From an uncultured Clostridia bacterium (GTDB taxonomy: Bacteria > Bacillota > Clostridia > Oscillospirales > Acutalibacteraceae): 6,126 nt of DNA. The position numbers and the translations under genes are program-made. Below the pieces are notes generated by a model. The model searched no databases and was not told the DNA's origin. It saw only the letters and a program-made list of their open reading frames with translations. This document shows positions 1 through 5,900 of this stretch, piece after piece; position 1 is the stretch's first letter; every line of letters starts with the position of its first letter. Location of the stretch: positions 1 through 6,126 of the forward strand of contig CALGGQ010000090.1 of assembly GCA_937915775.1 (NCBI GenBank). The letters run 5' to 3'.

Positions 1-25
1 TCCCTACACGACGCTCTTCCGATCT
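1..25 (+). other. Illumina TruSeq adapter remnant (artefact)
   Basis: These bases match the 3' part of the standard Illumina read-1 adapter, ending in ACGCTCTTCCGATCT, without a mismatch. This is library sequence left at a contig end, so it should be trimmed. Biological sequence starts at about base 26, and nothing upstream of it can be inferred from this window. Confidence 0.97.
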
Positions 26-55
26 TCCTAAGAGTTAGTCGGATATGACACTTTT

Positions 56-84
56 TTGAAAAAGGCACAGGTCAAAAGTTAATA
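56..84 (+). promoter_or_regulatory. Probable promoter of the tRNA-Arg gene
   Basis: TTGAAA (56-61) is followed after 17 bases by TTAATA (79-84); the alternative TAATAC (80-85) gives an 18-base spacer. Transcription would start near base 91, a few bases before the mature tRNA 5' end at 95. This fits a sigma-A type promoter. It rests on motif reading only. Confidence 0.5.
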
Positions 85-94
85 CAGTTTATTC

Positions 95-171
95 GCCCAC
101 GTAGCTCAGCTGGATAGAGCACTCGCCTCCTAAGCGAGGGGTCAGAGGTTCAAATCCTCCCGTGGGTGCCA
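95..171 (+). tRNA. tRNA-Arg (anticodon CCT)
   Basis: A full cloverleaf can be folded. The acceptor arm pairs GCCCACG (95-101) with CGTGGGT (161-167), with a G-U pair at the end. The D stem pairs GCTC (104-107) with GAGC (117-120). The anticodon stem pairs CTCGC (122-126) with GCGAG (134-138) around the loop CTCCTAA, giving anticodon CCT at 129-131, which reads AGG (Arg). The T loop is TTCAAAT (149-155), then discriminator G168 and an encoded CCA (169-171). The base of the T stem is an A144/C160 mismatch where A-U is usual. Genes for tRNA-Arg are common integration sites for mobile elements, and the genes downstream fit that setting. Confidence 0.96.
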
Positions 172-211
172 GCCGAAAGCCGCTTATTGCAACGGTTTTC
201 GGCATTTTTTG
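172..211 (+). terminator. Rho-independent terminator after tRNA-Arg
   Basis: GCCGAAAGCCG (172-182) pairs with CGGTTTTCGGC (193-203) in an 11-bp stem with one G-T wobble and a 10-base loop, followed by ATTTTTT (204-210). It starts directly after the encoded CCA and should end the tRNA transcript. Confidence 0.9.
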
Positions 212-285
212 TTTCAAAGGAATGTGATTGATTTTTGTGTATGAAAACGCTTGATTAGAGCAACGGACTTAAACATTTGCCCATA

Positions 286-388
286 ATTAGCCTGCTAATA
301 AAATTAGCAAGAAAAATTGATTTCTGCTAATAAAAACGGCATTTCTGCTAATAAGAGCAGAAAACAGGCTCAAAAACCTTGCTAATAA
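286..388. repeat. Cluster of GCTAAT direct and inverted repeats (iteron-like)
   Basis: The hexamer GCTAAT occurs six times in about 100 bases: inverted at 286-291 and 303-308, direct at 294-299, 326-331, 347-352 and 381-386. The nonamer TGCTAATAA is present at 293-301, 325-333, 346-354 and 380-388. The 14-mer ATTTCTGCTAATAA is repeated exactly at 320-333 and 341-354, a 21-bp step or two helical turns. Neighbouring arms can pair as ATTAGC-CT-GCTAAT (286-299) or GCTAAT-AAA-ATTAGC (294-308). Such arrays are typical of binding sites for a replication initiator, an integrase arm domain or a repressor; which one is unknown. A further GCTAATAAT lies at 1084-1092, after the phosphoesterase gene. Confidence 0.75.
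342..363. repeat. Inverted repeat inside the iteron-like cluster
   Basis: TTTCTGCT (342-349) and AGCAGAAA (356-363) are perfect 8-bp arms around AATAAG. The left arm is part of the second 14-mer repeat copy. No T-tract follows on the + strand, so this is more likely a protein-binding or cruciform site than a terminator. Confidence 0.6.
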
Positions 389-466
389 TGTAATGCCAAA
401 GGTTAATTGTTCGGTGCTTGCTATTTGTATATATTTAACACCGGTTTTTATACTGGTAACGCATAG

Positions 467-495
467 TTAACAGCGTAACTTCTTTCAGTTATACT
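467..495 (+). promoter_or_regulatory. Probable promoter of the phosphoesterase gene, with inverted repeats
   Basis: TTAACA (467-472) and TATACT (490-495) are separated by 17 bases, close to the sigma-A consensus. The -35 box lies in the inverted repeat AGTTA/TAACT (465-480) and the -10 box in CAGT-TAT-ACTG (486-496), so a repressor could bind over it. Transcription from here would begin near base 502, right at the ribosome binding site. A second possible promoter lies upstream, TTGTAT (425-430) with TATACT (449-454) at 18 bases, and would give a longer leader. Confidence 0.45.
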
Positions 496-516
496 GTTCA
501 AAAAGGAGGTGCTAAA

Positions 517-1074
517 ATGACATACTTCATATCAGACCTACACTTCGGTCACAGAAACATTCTCAGATTTGATTGCCGCCCGTTCTCAACGATAGAGGAA
601 CACGATGAGTATCTCATCAACCAATGGAATGATACTGTTGGCACTGATGACGATGTATGGATACTCGGCGATATAAGTTGGTATTCAGCATTGAAAACCG
701 TAAACATTCTGAAAAGGCTAAACGGTAAAAAGCATTTGTGCATTGGCAATCACGATCACAAGCTCGTTAAGAGTGCTGCCTTTCAACAGCAATTTGTTGA
801 AATAGTTGACTACAAGGAAATATCCTTCGGTGACGGCACTGGCGTAGTTCTTTGTCATTACCCTATCCCTTGCTACAATAAGCACTTCTACAATTGGTAT
901 CATCTGTACGGTCATGTTCACGCTACTTTTGAATGGACTATGATAGAGGACTTTCAAAATCAAATGCGAGAGCAGCACCAAAAGAAAAGCCAGATGTACA
1001 ATGTCGGTTGTATGATGAAATATATGAATTACAGACCAAGAACGCTTGAAGAAATCCTCAAAGCGAACGCCTAA
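517..1074 (+). CDS. Calcineurin-like metallophosphoesterase
   Basis: This 185-residue protein is a small, soluble member of the calcineurin-like phosphoesterase superfamily (the COG4186-like group). All metal-binding motifs are present in order: D7-x-H9 in SDLHFGH, G51-D52, G77-N78-H79-D80, H114 in CHYP, and G132-H133-x-H135. These residues hold a two-metal centre that hydrolyses phosphate mono- or diesters; the substrate cannot be predicted. There is no signal peptide or membrane segment, so it should be cytoplasmic. The length is that of a bare catalytic domain. The start is well supported by AAGGAGGT at 503-510, six bases before the ATG. It stands as its own unit between a promoter-like region and a strong terminator hairpin. 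Such genes are frequent on phages and conjugative elements, where their role is mostly unknown; nucleotide or nucleic-acid processing is possible but unproven. Confidence 0.93.
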   Translation: MTYFISDLHFGHRNILRFDCRPFSTIEEHDEYLINQWNDTVGTDDDVWILGDISWYSALKTVNILKRLNGKKHLCIGNHDHKLVKSAAFQQQFVEIVDYKEISFGDGTGVVLCHYPIPCYNKHFYNWYHLYGHVHATFEWTMIEDFQNQMREQHQKKSQMYNVGCMMKYMNYRPRTLEEILKANA

Positions 1075-1096
1075 AACTAAATAGCTAATAATACAT

Positions 1097-1133
1097 AGCC
1101 ACTTGTTTATGAAAATAAGCAGGTGGCTTTTTT
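1097..1133 (+). terminator. Strong terminator hairpin with GAAA tetraloop
   Basis: AGCCACTTGTTTAT (1097-1110) pairs with ATAAGCAGGTGGCT (1115-1128) over 14 bp with two wobble pairs, closed by the stable GAAA tetraloop and followed by a run of T to 1133. It should terminate the phosphoesterase transcript. It lies only 26 bases before the parB start, and no promoter is visible in between. Confidence 0.9.
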
Positions 1134-1159
1134 GTTTTCAAAAGGAAGGAGATGATAGT

Positions 1160-2041
1160 TTGGAAGAAAACAAAAATCGTATTGTAAAGGTTAAGGATAT
1201 TGATGTGTCTTTGATTGACAGCTTCCCTGACCATCCGTTCAAAGTTATTGAGGATGATAAAATGCTTCAATTAACCGAGAGCATAATGAATAACGGATTA
1301 CTCTATCCCATACTTGTCAGAGAAAAGGCAGACGGCAGATATGAAATGATTGCCGGACACCGACGAAAAAGAGCCACCGAGCTTGCAGGGCAAAATGAGA
1401 TTCACGCTATGGTATGCAACTATGATGACGATACTGCTGCTATTGTAATGGTTGAAAGCAATATTCATCAAAGAGAAAATATGTTGCCAAGCGAAAAAGC
1501 ATTTGCCTACAAGATTCTTTATGAAGCTATGAAACATCAGGGCAAACGTATTGAAACAACTTCTGTGCCACTGGCACAGAAGTCAAAAACATCAAGAGAA
1601 TTGCTTGGAGAAAAAGTCGGGGAAAGCCAAGACCAAGTACGGCGATATATACGCTTAACCAACCTTGTCCCCGAACTGCTTGAATTTGTTGATGAAGGCA
1701 GAATCGGTATGCGACCTGCGGTTGAGATGTCATATCTTGATGAGGATACGCAAAGAGATATTGTTGATTTCATTGATGAAAACGAGTGCTTTCCTTCTCA
1801 TGCACAAACAATCCAATTAAGGAAGATGTTTAACGATGGCATACTTGACACGAAAAAAATCGTTGAAATCTTGTCAGAAGAAAAAGGCAATCAGCACGAA
1901 AAGCTCGTTTTTCGTGGGGACAGAGTTAGAAAGCTGTTACCAAAGACCTTGCCTGCCGAAAAAACAGAGGAATATGTCTGCAAAGCGCTTGAACATTACA
2001 ACCGCTTTTTGCAAAGGCAGAGAAACCGTGATGAAAGGTAG
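1160..2041 (+). CDS. parB: ParB/Spo0J-family partition (DNA-binding) protein
   Basis: The 293-residue product has ParB family architecture. An N-terminal nuclease-like/CTPase domain (about 8-115) contains GHRRKRA (66-72) and ESNIHQREN (99-107), which match the conserved ParB GxRRxxA and ENxxR-type boxes that bind CTP. A helix-turn-helix domain follows (about 145-195; RELLGEKVGESQDQVRRYIR region), and then a charged C-terminal part. ParB proteins bind parS sites and, with ParA, segregate DNA; some ICE-borne homologues may act in regulation. No ParA gene is seen directly upstream. The start is TTG at 1160, preceded by AAGGAG (1146-1151). The reading frame is open further upstream to TTG 1103 and ATG 1109, but those codons lie inside the terminator hairpin and lack a ribosome binding site. 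A perfect 25-bp palindrome lies in the linker between the two domains. The level of similarity to chromosomal Spo0J was not tested. Confidence 0.92.
   Translation: MEENKNRIVKVKDIDVSLIDSFPDHPFKVIEDDKMLQLTESIMNNGLLYPILVREKADGRYEMIAGHRRKRATELAGQNEIHAMVCNYDDDTAAIVMVESNIHQRENMLPSEKAFAYKILYEAMKHQGKRIETTSVPLAQKSKTSRELLGEKVGESQDQVRRYIRLTNLVPELLEFVDEGRIGMRPAVEMSYLDEDTQRDIVDFIDENECFPSHAQTIQLRKMFNDGILDTKKIVEILSEEKGNQHEKLVFRGDRVRKLLPKTLPAEKTEEYVCKALEHYNRFLQRQRNRDER
1559..1583. repeat. Perfect 25-bp palindrome within parB; candidate parS
   Basis: ACTTCTGTGCCA (1559-1570) and TGGCACAGAAGT (1572-1583) are perfect 12-bp inverted arms around a single central C. The site lies in parB, encoding roughly residues 134-142 between the CTPase and helix-turn-helix domains. 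ParB binds palindromic parS sites, and in Bacillus subtilis one parS lies inside the parB gene spo0J. That makes a self-contained centromere plausible here. The sequence does not resemble the classic parS TGTTTCACGTGAAACA, so the role is inferred from symmetry and location only. Confidence 0.55.
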
Positions 2042-2182
2042 TGTGGCTACAAATTTCACACACCCCTTTCTTACAATCTAACCCCATATATTAACCAACA
2101 ATACTAACCGAAAGATAAGTATGTGTTAGTAATATACTACACACATAAGGTCTTACAAAATAAAGAAAAGGAGGTGGTTCCA
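2042..2182. other. Intergenic region after parB, no clear terminator
   Basis: About 140 AT-rich bases separate parB from the next reading frame. An inverted repeat TACTAAC (2102-2108) and GTTAGTA (2125-2131) is followed by TATACT (2133-2138), which could be a -10 box, although no good -35 box is found 16-18 bases before it. A weak alternative is TTAACC (2091-2096) with GATAAG (2114-2119). No hairpin with a T-tract follows parB, so read-through into the downstream genes is possible. Confidence 0.35.
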
Positions 2183-2233
2183 ATGTGCTGGTTCGCATCT
2201 TTGTCTAAATCGGTTTTTGGTAGTACGATATAG
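2183..2233 (+). CDS. Small ORF, 16-residue peptide of unknown function
   Basis: ATG at 2183 opens a 16-codon frame, MCWFASLSKSVFGSTI, ending in TAG at 2231-2233. It has one of the best ribosome binding sites in the window, AAGGAGGT (2168-2175), seven bases before the ATG. The stop is 17 bases before the ATG of the lipoprotein gene, whose own ribosome binding site begins three bases after the stop, so translation of the two may be coupled. The peptide is short, moderately hydrophobic and rich in Ser, with Cys and Trp near the start. It could be a leader peptide, a small membrane-active peptide, or a signal peptide-like molecule. I do not recognise it, and expression is unproven. Confidence 0.5.
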   Translation: MCWFASLSKSVFGSTI

Positions 2234-2250
2234 GCAAAGGAGATGATGAT

Positions 2251-2904
2251 ATGAAGAAAATCACATTAGTTGTTATGGCGGTAATAATTGTAATGCTTGC
2301 AGCTTGCAGTAACGCAGCGGTTGTAAAAGAAAAGCCTGTTTCTTTTTCGGATGGTAATACAGTGATTACTGAAGCTGAAACTGAAACCTCAGAGATTTCC
2401 ACAACTGAGTTGATTACAGTTGAAAATTCAACAACGGATGCAGAAACCACAACTTCCACCACCACAAGAAACGAGCCAGCAACTACAAAACCGCAGACAA
2501 CACAAAAACAAACAACTACCAAACAGCACACCACTACTCAGCCTGCAACCACACAAAAGCAGCGTACGACCAAAAAGGAAACTACTACTGCAAAGGCAAC
2601 CACAACGCAGAAGCAGACCACAACAAAGAAAGAAACAACAACGGCTGCCCCTTCGGTTGACATTGCGTCTTTTGTGAGCTACGCAAAGAATTACGGCAAA
2701 GGTTTAGGGCTGAATTATGATTCCTCCGTTACGGAATGTTGGGATAACCCCATTACAGTAACAAGCACTAACGGCGAATCAGCAAAAAGAGATATTAGGT
2801 CAAGGCTGAACCGATACAAAAATGTTGAGGAGTTTACCGATTTCAGCGTATGGTATGAAAAACGCAGTGATGGTAAATATGACCTGTATATCGCCTACAA
2901 TTAA
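2251..2904 (+). CDS. Thr-rich surface lipoprotein
   Basis: The 217-residue product begins with a lipoprotein signal peptide: MKK, a hydrophobic core (about 5-16) and the lipobox L16-A-A-C19. It should therefore be cleaved before Cys19 and lipid-anchored to the outer face of the membrane. Residues about 51-131 form a low-complexity stalk rich in Thr, Lys and Gln, with TTQKQ at 83-87, 100-104 and 118-122. Such stalks usually span the wall and may be glycosylated. The C-terminal part (about 135-217) is a small folded-looking domain with Trp164, Trp201 and several Tyr; I cannot assign a family to it. AAAGGAG (2236-2242) is placed eight bases before the ATG. It lies between the small ORF and the adhesin gene, which suggests a shared cell-surface role, but function is unknown. 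Confidence 0.85.
   Translation: MKKITLVVMAVIIVMLAACSNAAVVKEKPVSFSDGNTVITEAETETSEISTTELITVENSTTDAETTTSTTTRNEPATTKPQTTQKQTTTKQHTTTQPATTQKQRTTKKETTTAKATTTQKQTTTKKETTTAAPSVDIASFVSYAKNYGKGLGLNYDSSVTECWDNPITVTSTNGESAKRDIRSRLNRYKNVEEFTDFSVWYEKRSDGKYDLYIAYN
2548..2649 (+). repeat. Tandem Thr/Lys repeat in lipoprotein stalk
   Basis: Residues 100-115 (TTQKQRTTKKETTTAK) and 118-133 (TTQKQTTTKKETTTAA) are near-identical units 18 residues apart, and a third partial TTQKQ lies at 83-87. At DNA level this is a low-complexity A/C-rich tract. It can change length by slippage, so copy number may vary between strains and may be misassembled from short reads. Confidence 0.7.
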
Positions 2905-2927
2905 AGCTTAATATCTCACATAAGGCT

Positions 2928-2960
2928 ACGGCGCATCAGTAAAACGGTGTGCCGTTTTTG
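2928..2960 (+). terminator. Terminator-like hairpin between lipoprotein and adhesin genes
   Basis: ACGGCGCA (2928-2935) pairs with TGTGCCGT (2948-2955) over 8 bp with one wobble and a 12-base loop, followed by TTTTT to 2959. It lies 28 bases before the adhesin ATG, and no convincing promoter lies between hairpin and start. It may be a full terminator, or a partial one that lowers adhesin expression relative to the lipoprotein. Confidence 0.75.
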
Positions 2961-2987
2961 TATTTTAAGAAAGAACGAGGTAAACAA

Positions 2988-5900
2988 ATGAAACACAAAC
3001 AAAAAAAGATTATCGCCTTGTTTTTGGCGGTACTCACTATTATTTCAACTTTCTCTCTCGGCTTTACAGCATTTGCTGCTACGCATGAGGTGGTGCAGAT
3101 TAATATGCCGAGAGGAAATGATCCGGTACAGAGCGGATGGGGACATGGTGACCTCACCCTGCTTAACGGTTGGTCAATGGACTCAACTTCATTTACAACG
3201 GTTAAGGCTATTGACGATTATGACGGCGATGCTTGCTATTGTATCGAGCCGGGCGTTGCACTTTATACGGGTGATAAACTTTCAAAGGAAGCAGAGGACT
3301 TCTGGGATAACTACCCTTCAAAGTACAATGATGTTCTTGACCCTGATACAATAAAACTCTTTATCGGACGCATTATGCAGTATGGATATACTGGTGCTGT
3401 TAGCGTTGATTGGCAGAGTAACAACTCGGGAGCCAATAAATACGCTAAATACTATGCAACACAGATTCTCATCTGGGAAGCCATAGTTGGTGAACGTGAC
3501 GAGCATTTCAACAAAATCAATGCGAAGGATAAGGGTAAGGATAACGCAAAGCAGGTTATTCAGAGCAATCACCCGCTTCGTACAGAAATCTTTGATTACT
3601 ATGATGACATCGTTACGAAGGTGCAGAACCATACAAAAACGCCAAGCTTTACTGCGAAAACGAAAAGTAAAGCGCAGACCGTCGAACTCACTTGGAACGG
3701 TAGCGAATACACAGCTACGCTGACCGATTCTAATAAAGTGCTTTCCAGCTATTCTTTCAGCGGTTCGGGACTTACCTTCTCAAAAGACGGTAACAAACTT
3801 ACCATTACGGCAAAGACCGCACCGACGAGCGATGTAACAATCACGGCAAGTAAAGGTGCGAAGCGTAAAGCACTCATCACTTGGACGGATATGAAAATCG
3901 GTCCAAGCGGTAAAATTCAGGACATGGTAACCTACGGCGAAGAAGTATCCGACCCCGTTAGTGCCTATCTGAAAGTTAAGGTGTCCTACGGCTCTGCAAA
4001 GATTGTAAAAACATCTGAGGACGGCGTGGTAAACAATATCAAATTCCACATTAAAGGCGGAAACATTGATAAAGATGTTACCACCAATTCCAAAGGCGAA
4101 ATTCAGGTTGATAACCTTATCCCTGGCAAGTACACGGTTACGGAATATGCCATTGACCGCTATGAGCCGCAGTCCTCAAAGACTGTAACTGTTCAGGCAG
4201 GACAGACGGCAACCGTGTCCTTTGGTAATGTTCTCAAAAAAGGCGATTTACAGATTACCAAAACATCAGAGGATGGACTTGTTGAAGGCGTTAAATTCCA
4301 TTTAACAGGAACATCGCTTTCGGGTGCAAAGATTAACGAATATGCCACTACTAACGCAAGCGGCGTAGCTACCTTTAAGAACATTCTTATCGGTACAGGC
4401 TATGTTGTTGAGGAGGTTGATACGGCTATCCGTTATGTAATCCCCGACAGCCAGACCACTTCAATCAAGTGGAACGAGGTTACAAAAGCGAATTTCACAA
4501 ACAAGCTCAAGAAATTCCGTGTGACCGTTACCAAAGAAGATGCTGAAAAGAAGAAGGCACAGGGCGACGCAACGCTCGCAGGTGCTACCTACGGCATCTA
4601 TGATAACGGTAAGCTTATTGACACTTATGTTACCGATGAAAACGCTTCCTTTACCACCAAGTATTATATCTGCGGCGATCACTGGTCTATCCGTGAGATT
4701 AAGCCAAGTGAAGGCTACTTGCTCAATGACACCGAATACCATGTAGGTGCAGAAGCAAAGCTCTACAAGGTTGAGTTTAACGATACAGCCAATACCGTTA
4801 CCGAGCCTGTTATCAAGGGTAACATCTCGATTATTAAGCATAGCGATGACGGCTCAACACAGATTGAAACACCTGAACCTAAGGCGGAATTTCAGGTATT
4901 CCTCAAATCCTCCGGCTCTTATGATAAGGCGAACAAGGACGAAAGAGATATTCTTGATTGTAACGAGGATGGCTATGCGAAAACAAAAGATTTACCTTAC
5001 GGCGTTTATACCGTTCATCAGACAAAGGGCAAAGAAGGCAAGGACAAAATGTCTGACTTTGATGTGTTTATTTCCGAGAACGGTAAGACCTACAAGTACC
5101 TTATTAACAATGCACCTTTCAAAGCGTATCTGAAAATCACAAAGGTTGACAGAGAAACAGGCAAGGTTGTCCCGTATGCGGGCGCTGGCTTTGAAATCTA
5201 TGATTCAAACGGTAAGAAGGTATCACAGACCTTCACTTACCCGAAAAAGACAACCATCAGCACCTACTACACTAATTCAGAGGGCTATCTCATTACCCCT
5301 GAAAAGCTCGATTACGGCAAGGGTTATTCTCTTGTTGAGGTGCAGGCTCCGTATGGCTATGTGCTTGACAGTACGCCTATCAAGTTTAATGTTACCAGAG
5401 ATAATTCAGGGCTTGAAGATGCTCTTACGCTCATTAAGGTTAAGCGTGATAATATCGCTCAGAAAGGTATTATTGAGGTAACGAAATCAGGTGAGGTATT
5501 CGCAAGCGTTGATAACACGGATAATATCTATACTCCCGTTTATGAGGTACAGAATCTTAAAGGCGCTGTCTATCAGGTGTTTGCCGCAGAGGATATTAAG
5601 ACACCTGACGGAACACTCCGCTATCAGCAGGGCGAGCAGGTGGATGAAATAACTACGGGTAATGACGGTATCGCTAAAACAAAGCAGCTTTATCTTGGTA
5701 AATACACCGTAGTTGAAAGGACTGCGCCTGTTAATTTTGTCAACGCTAATCAGCAGTATGATGTTGAGCTTGTCTATGCCGGACAGAATGTCGCTGTAAC
5801 AAGCACGGCACTCTCCGTTTACAACGAAAGACAGAAAGTTACAACATCTCTTTCAAAGGAAATGCAGAAGGATGAAACCTATAAGCTCGGAATGAACGAT

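Larger units (their letters stand above)
212..502. other. AT-rich gene-free stretch between tRNA and first gene
   Basis: No open reading frame with a ribosome binding site is visible here on either strand; the ATG codons present run into stops within a few codons. The stretch contains a GCTAAT repeat cluster (286-388), a hairpin at 342-363, two TATACTG boxes (449-455 and 490-496) and a promoter-like pair just before the phosphoesterase gene. Its position directly inside the tRNA is where an attachment-site or regulatory region of an integrated element would lie. Confidence 0.7.

Noticed and set aside
63..77. GGCACAG-GTCAAAA upstream of the tRNA resembles the right half of the parB palindrome (GGCACAGAAGTCAAAA)
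   Set aside because: It needs a two-base gap to align, has no inverted partner nearby, and overlaps the tRNA promoter; most likely chance.
286..388. Repeat cluster considered as a CRISPR array
   Set aside because: Repeats are only 9-14 bases, spacings are irregular (32, 21, 34), and copies occur in both orientations; there are no spacer-like units or cas genes.
549..981. Minus-strand frames opposite the phosphoesterase gene
   Set aside because: The plus-strand frame carries a complete set of metallophosphoesterase motifs; the opposite frames show no motif or start signal.
1103..1159. Longer ParB start at TTG 1103 or ATG 1109
   Set aside because: These codons lie within the terminator stem-loop and have no ribosome binding site. 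TTG 1160 has AAGGAG at suitable distance and begins where ParB similarity begins.
2041..2061. GTGTG/CACAC pairing after parB as a terminator
   Set aside because: The stem is only five base pairs and is followed by CCCC, not a T-tract.
2205..2534. Minus-strand frame of 109 codons opposite the lipoprotein gene
   Set aside because: It is the reverse reading of the Thr-rich low-complexity tract (giving Val/Ser-rich sequence), has no ribosome binding site and no recognisable domain.
2885..2914. Possible promoter TGTATA/TAATAT for the adhesin
   Set aside because: The -35 is poor, the spacer is 18 bases, and transcription from it would run straight into the terminator hairpin at 2928-2960.
4461..5481. 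Several long open frames on both strands within the adhesin region
   Set aside because: They overlap the 1046-codon adhesin frame, give Arg/Leu/Ser-rich sequence without domains, and lack ribosome binding sites; they are shadows of the real gene.
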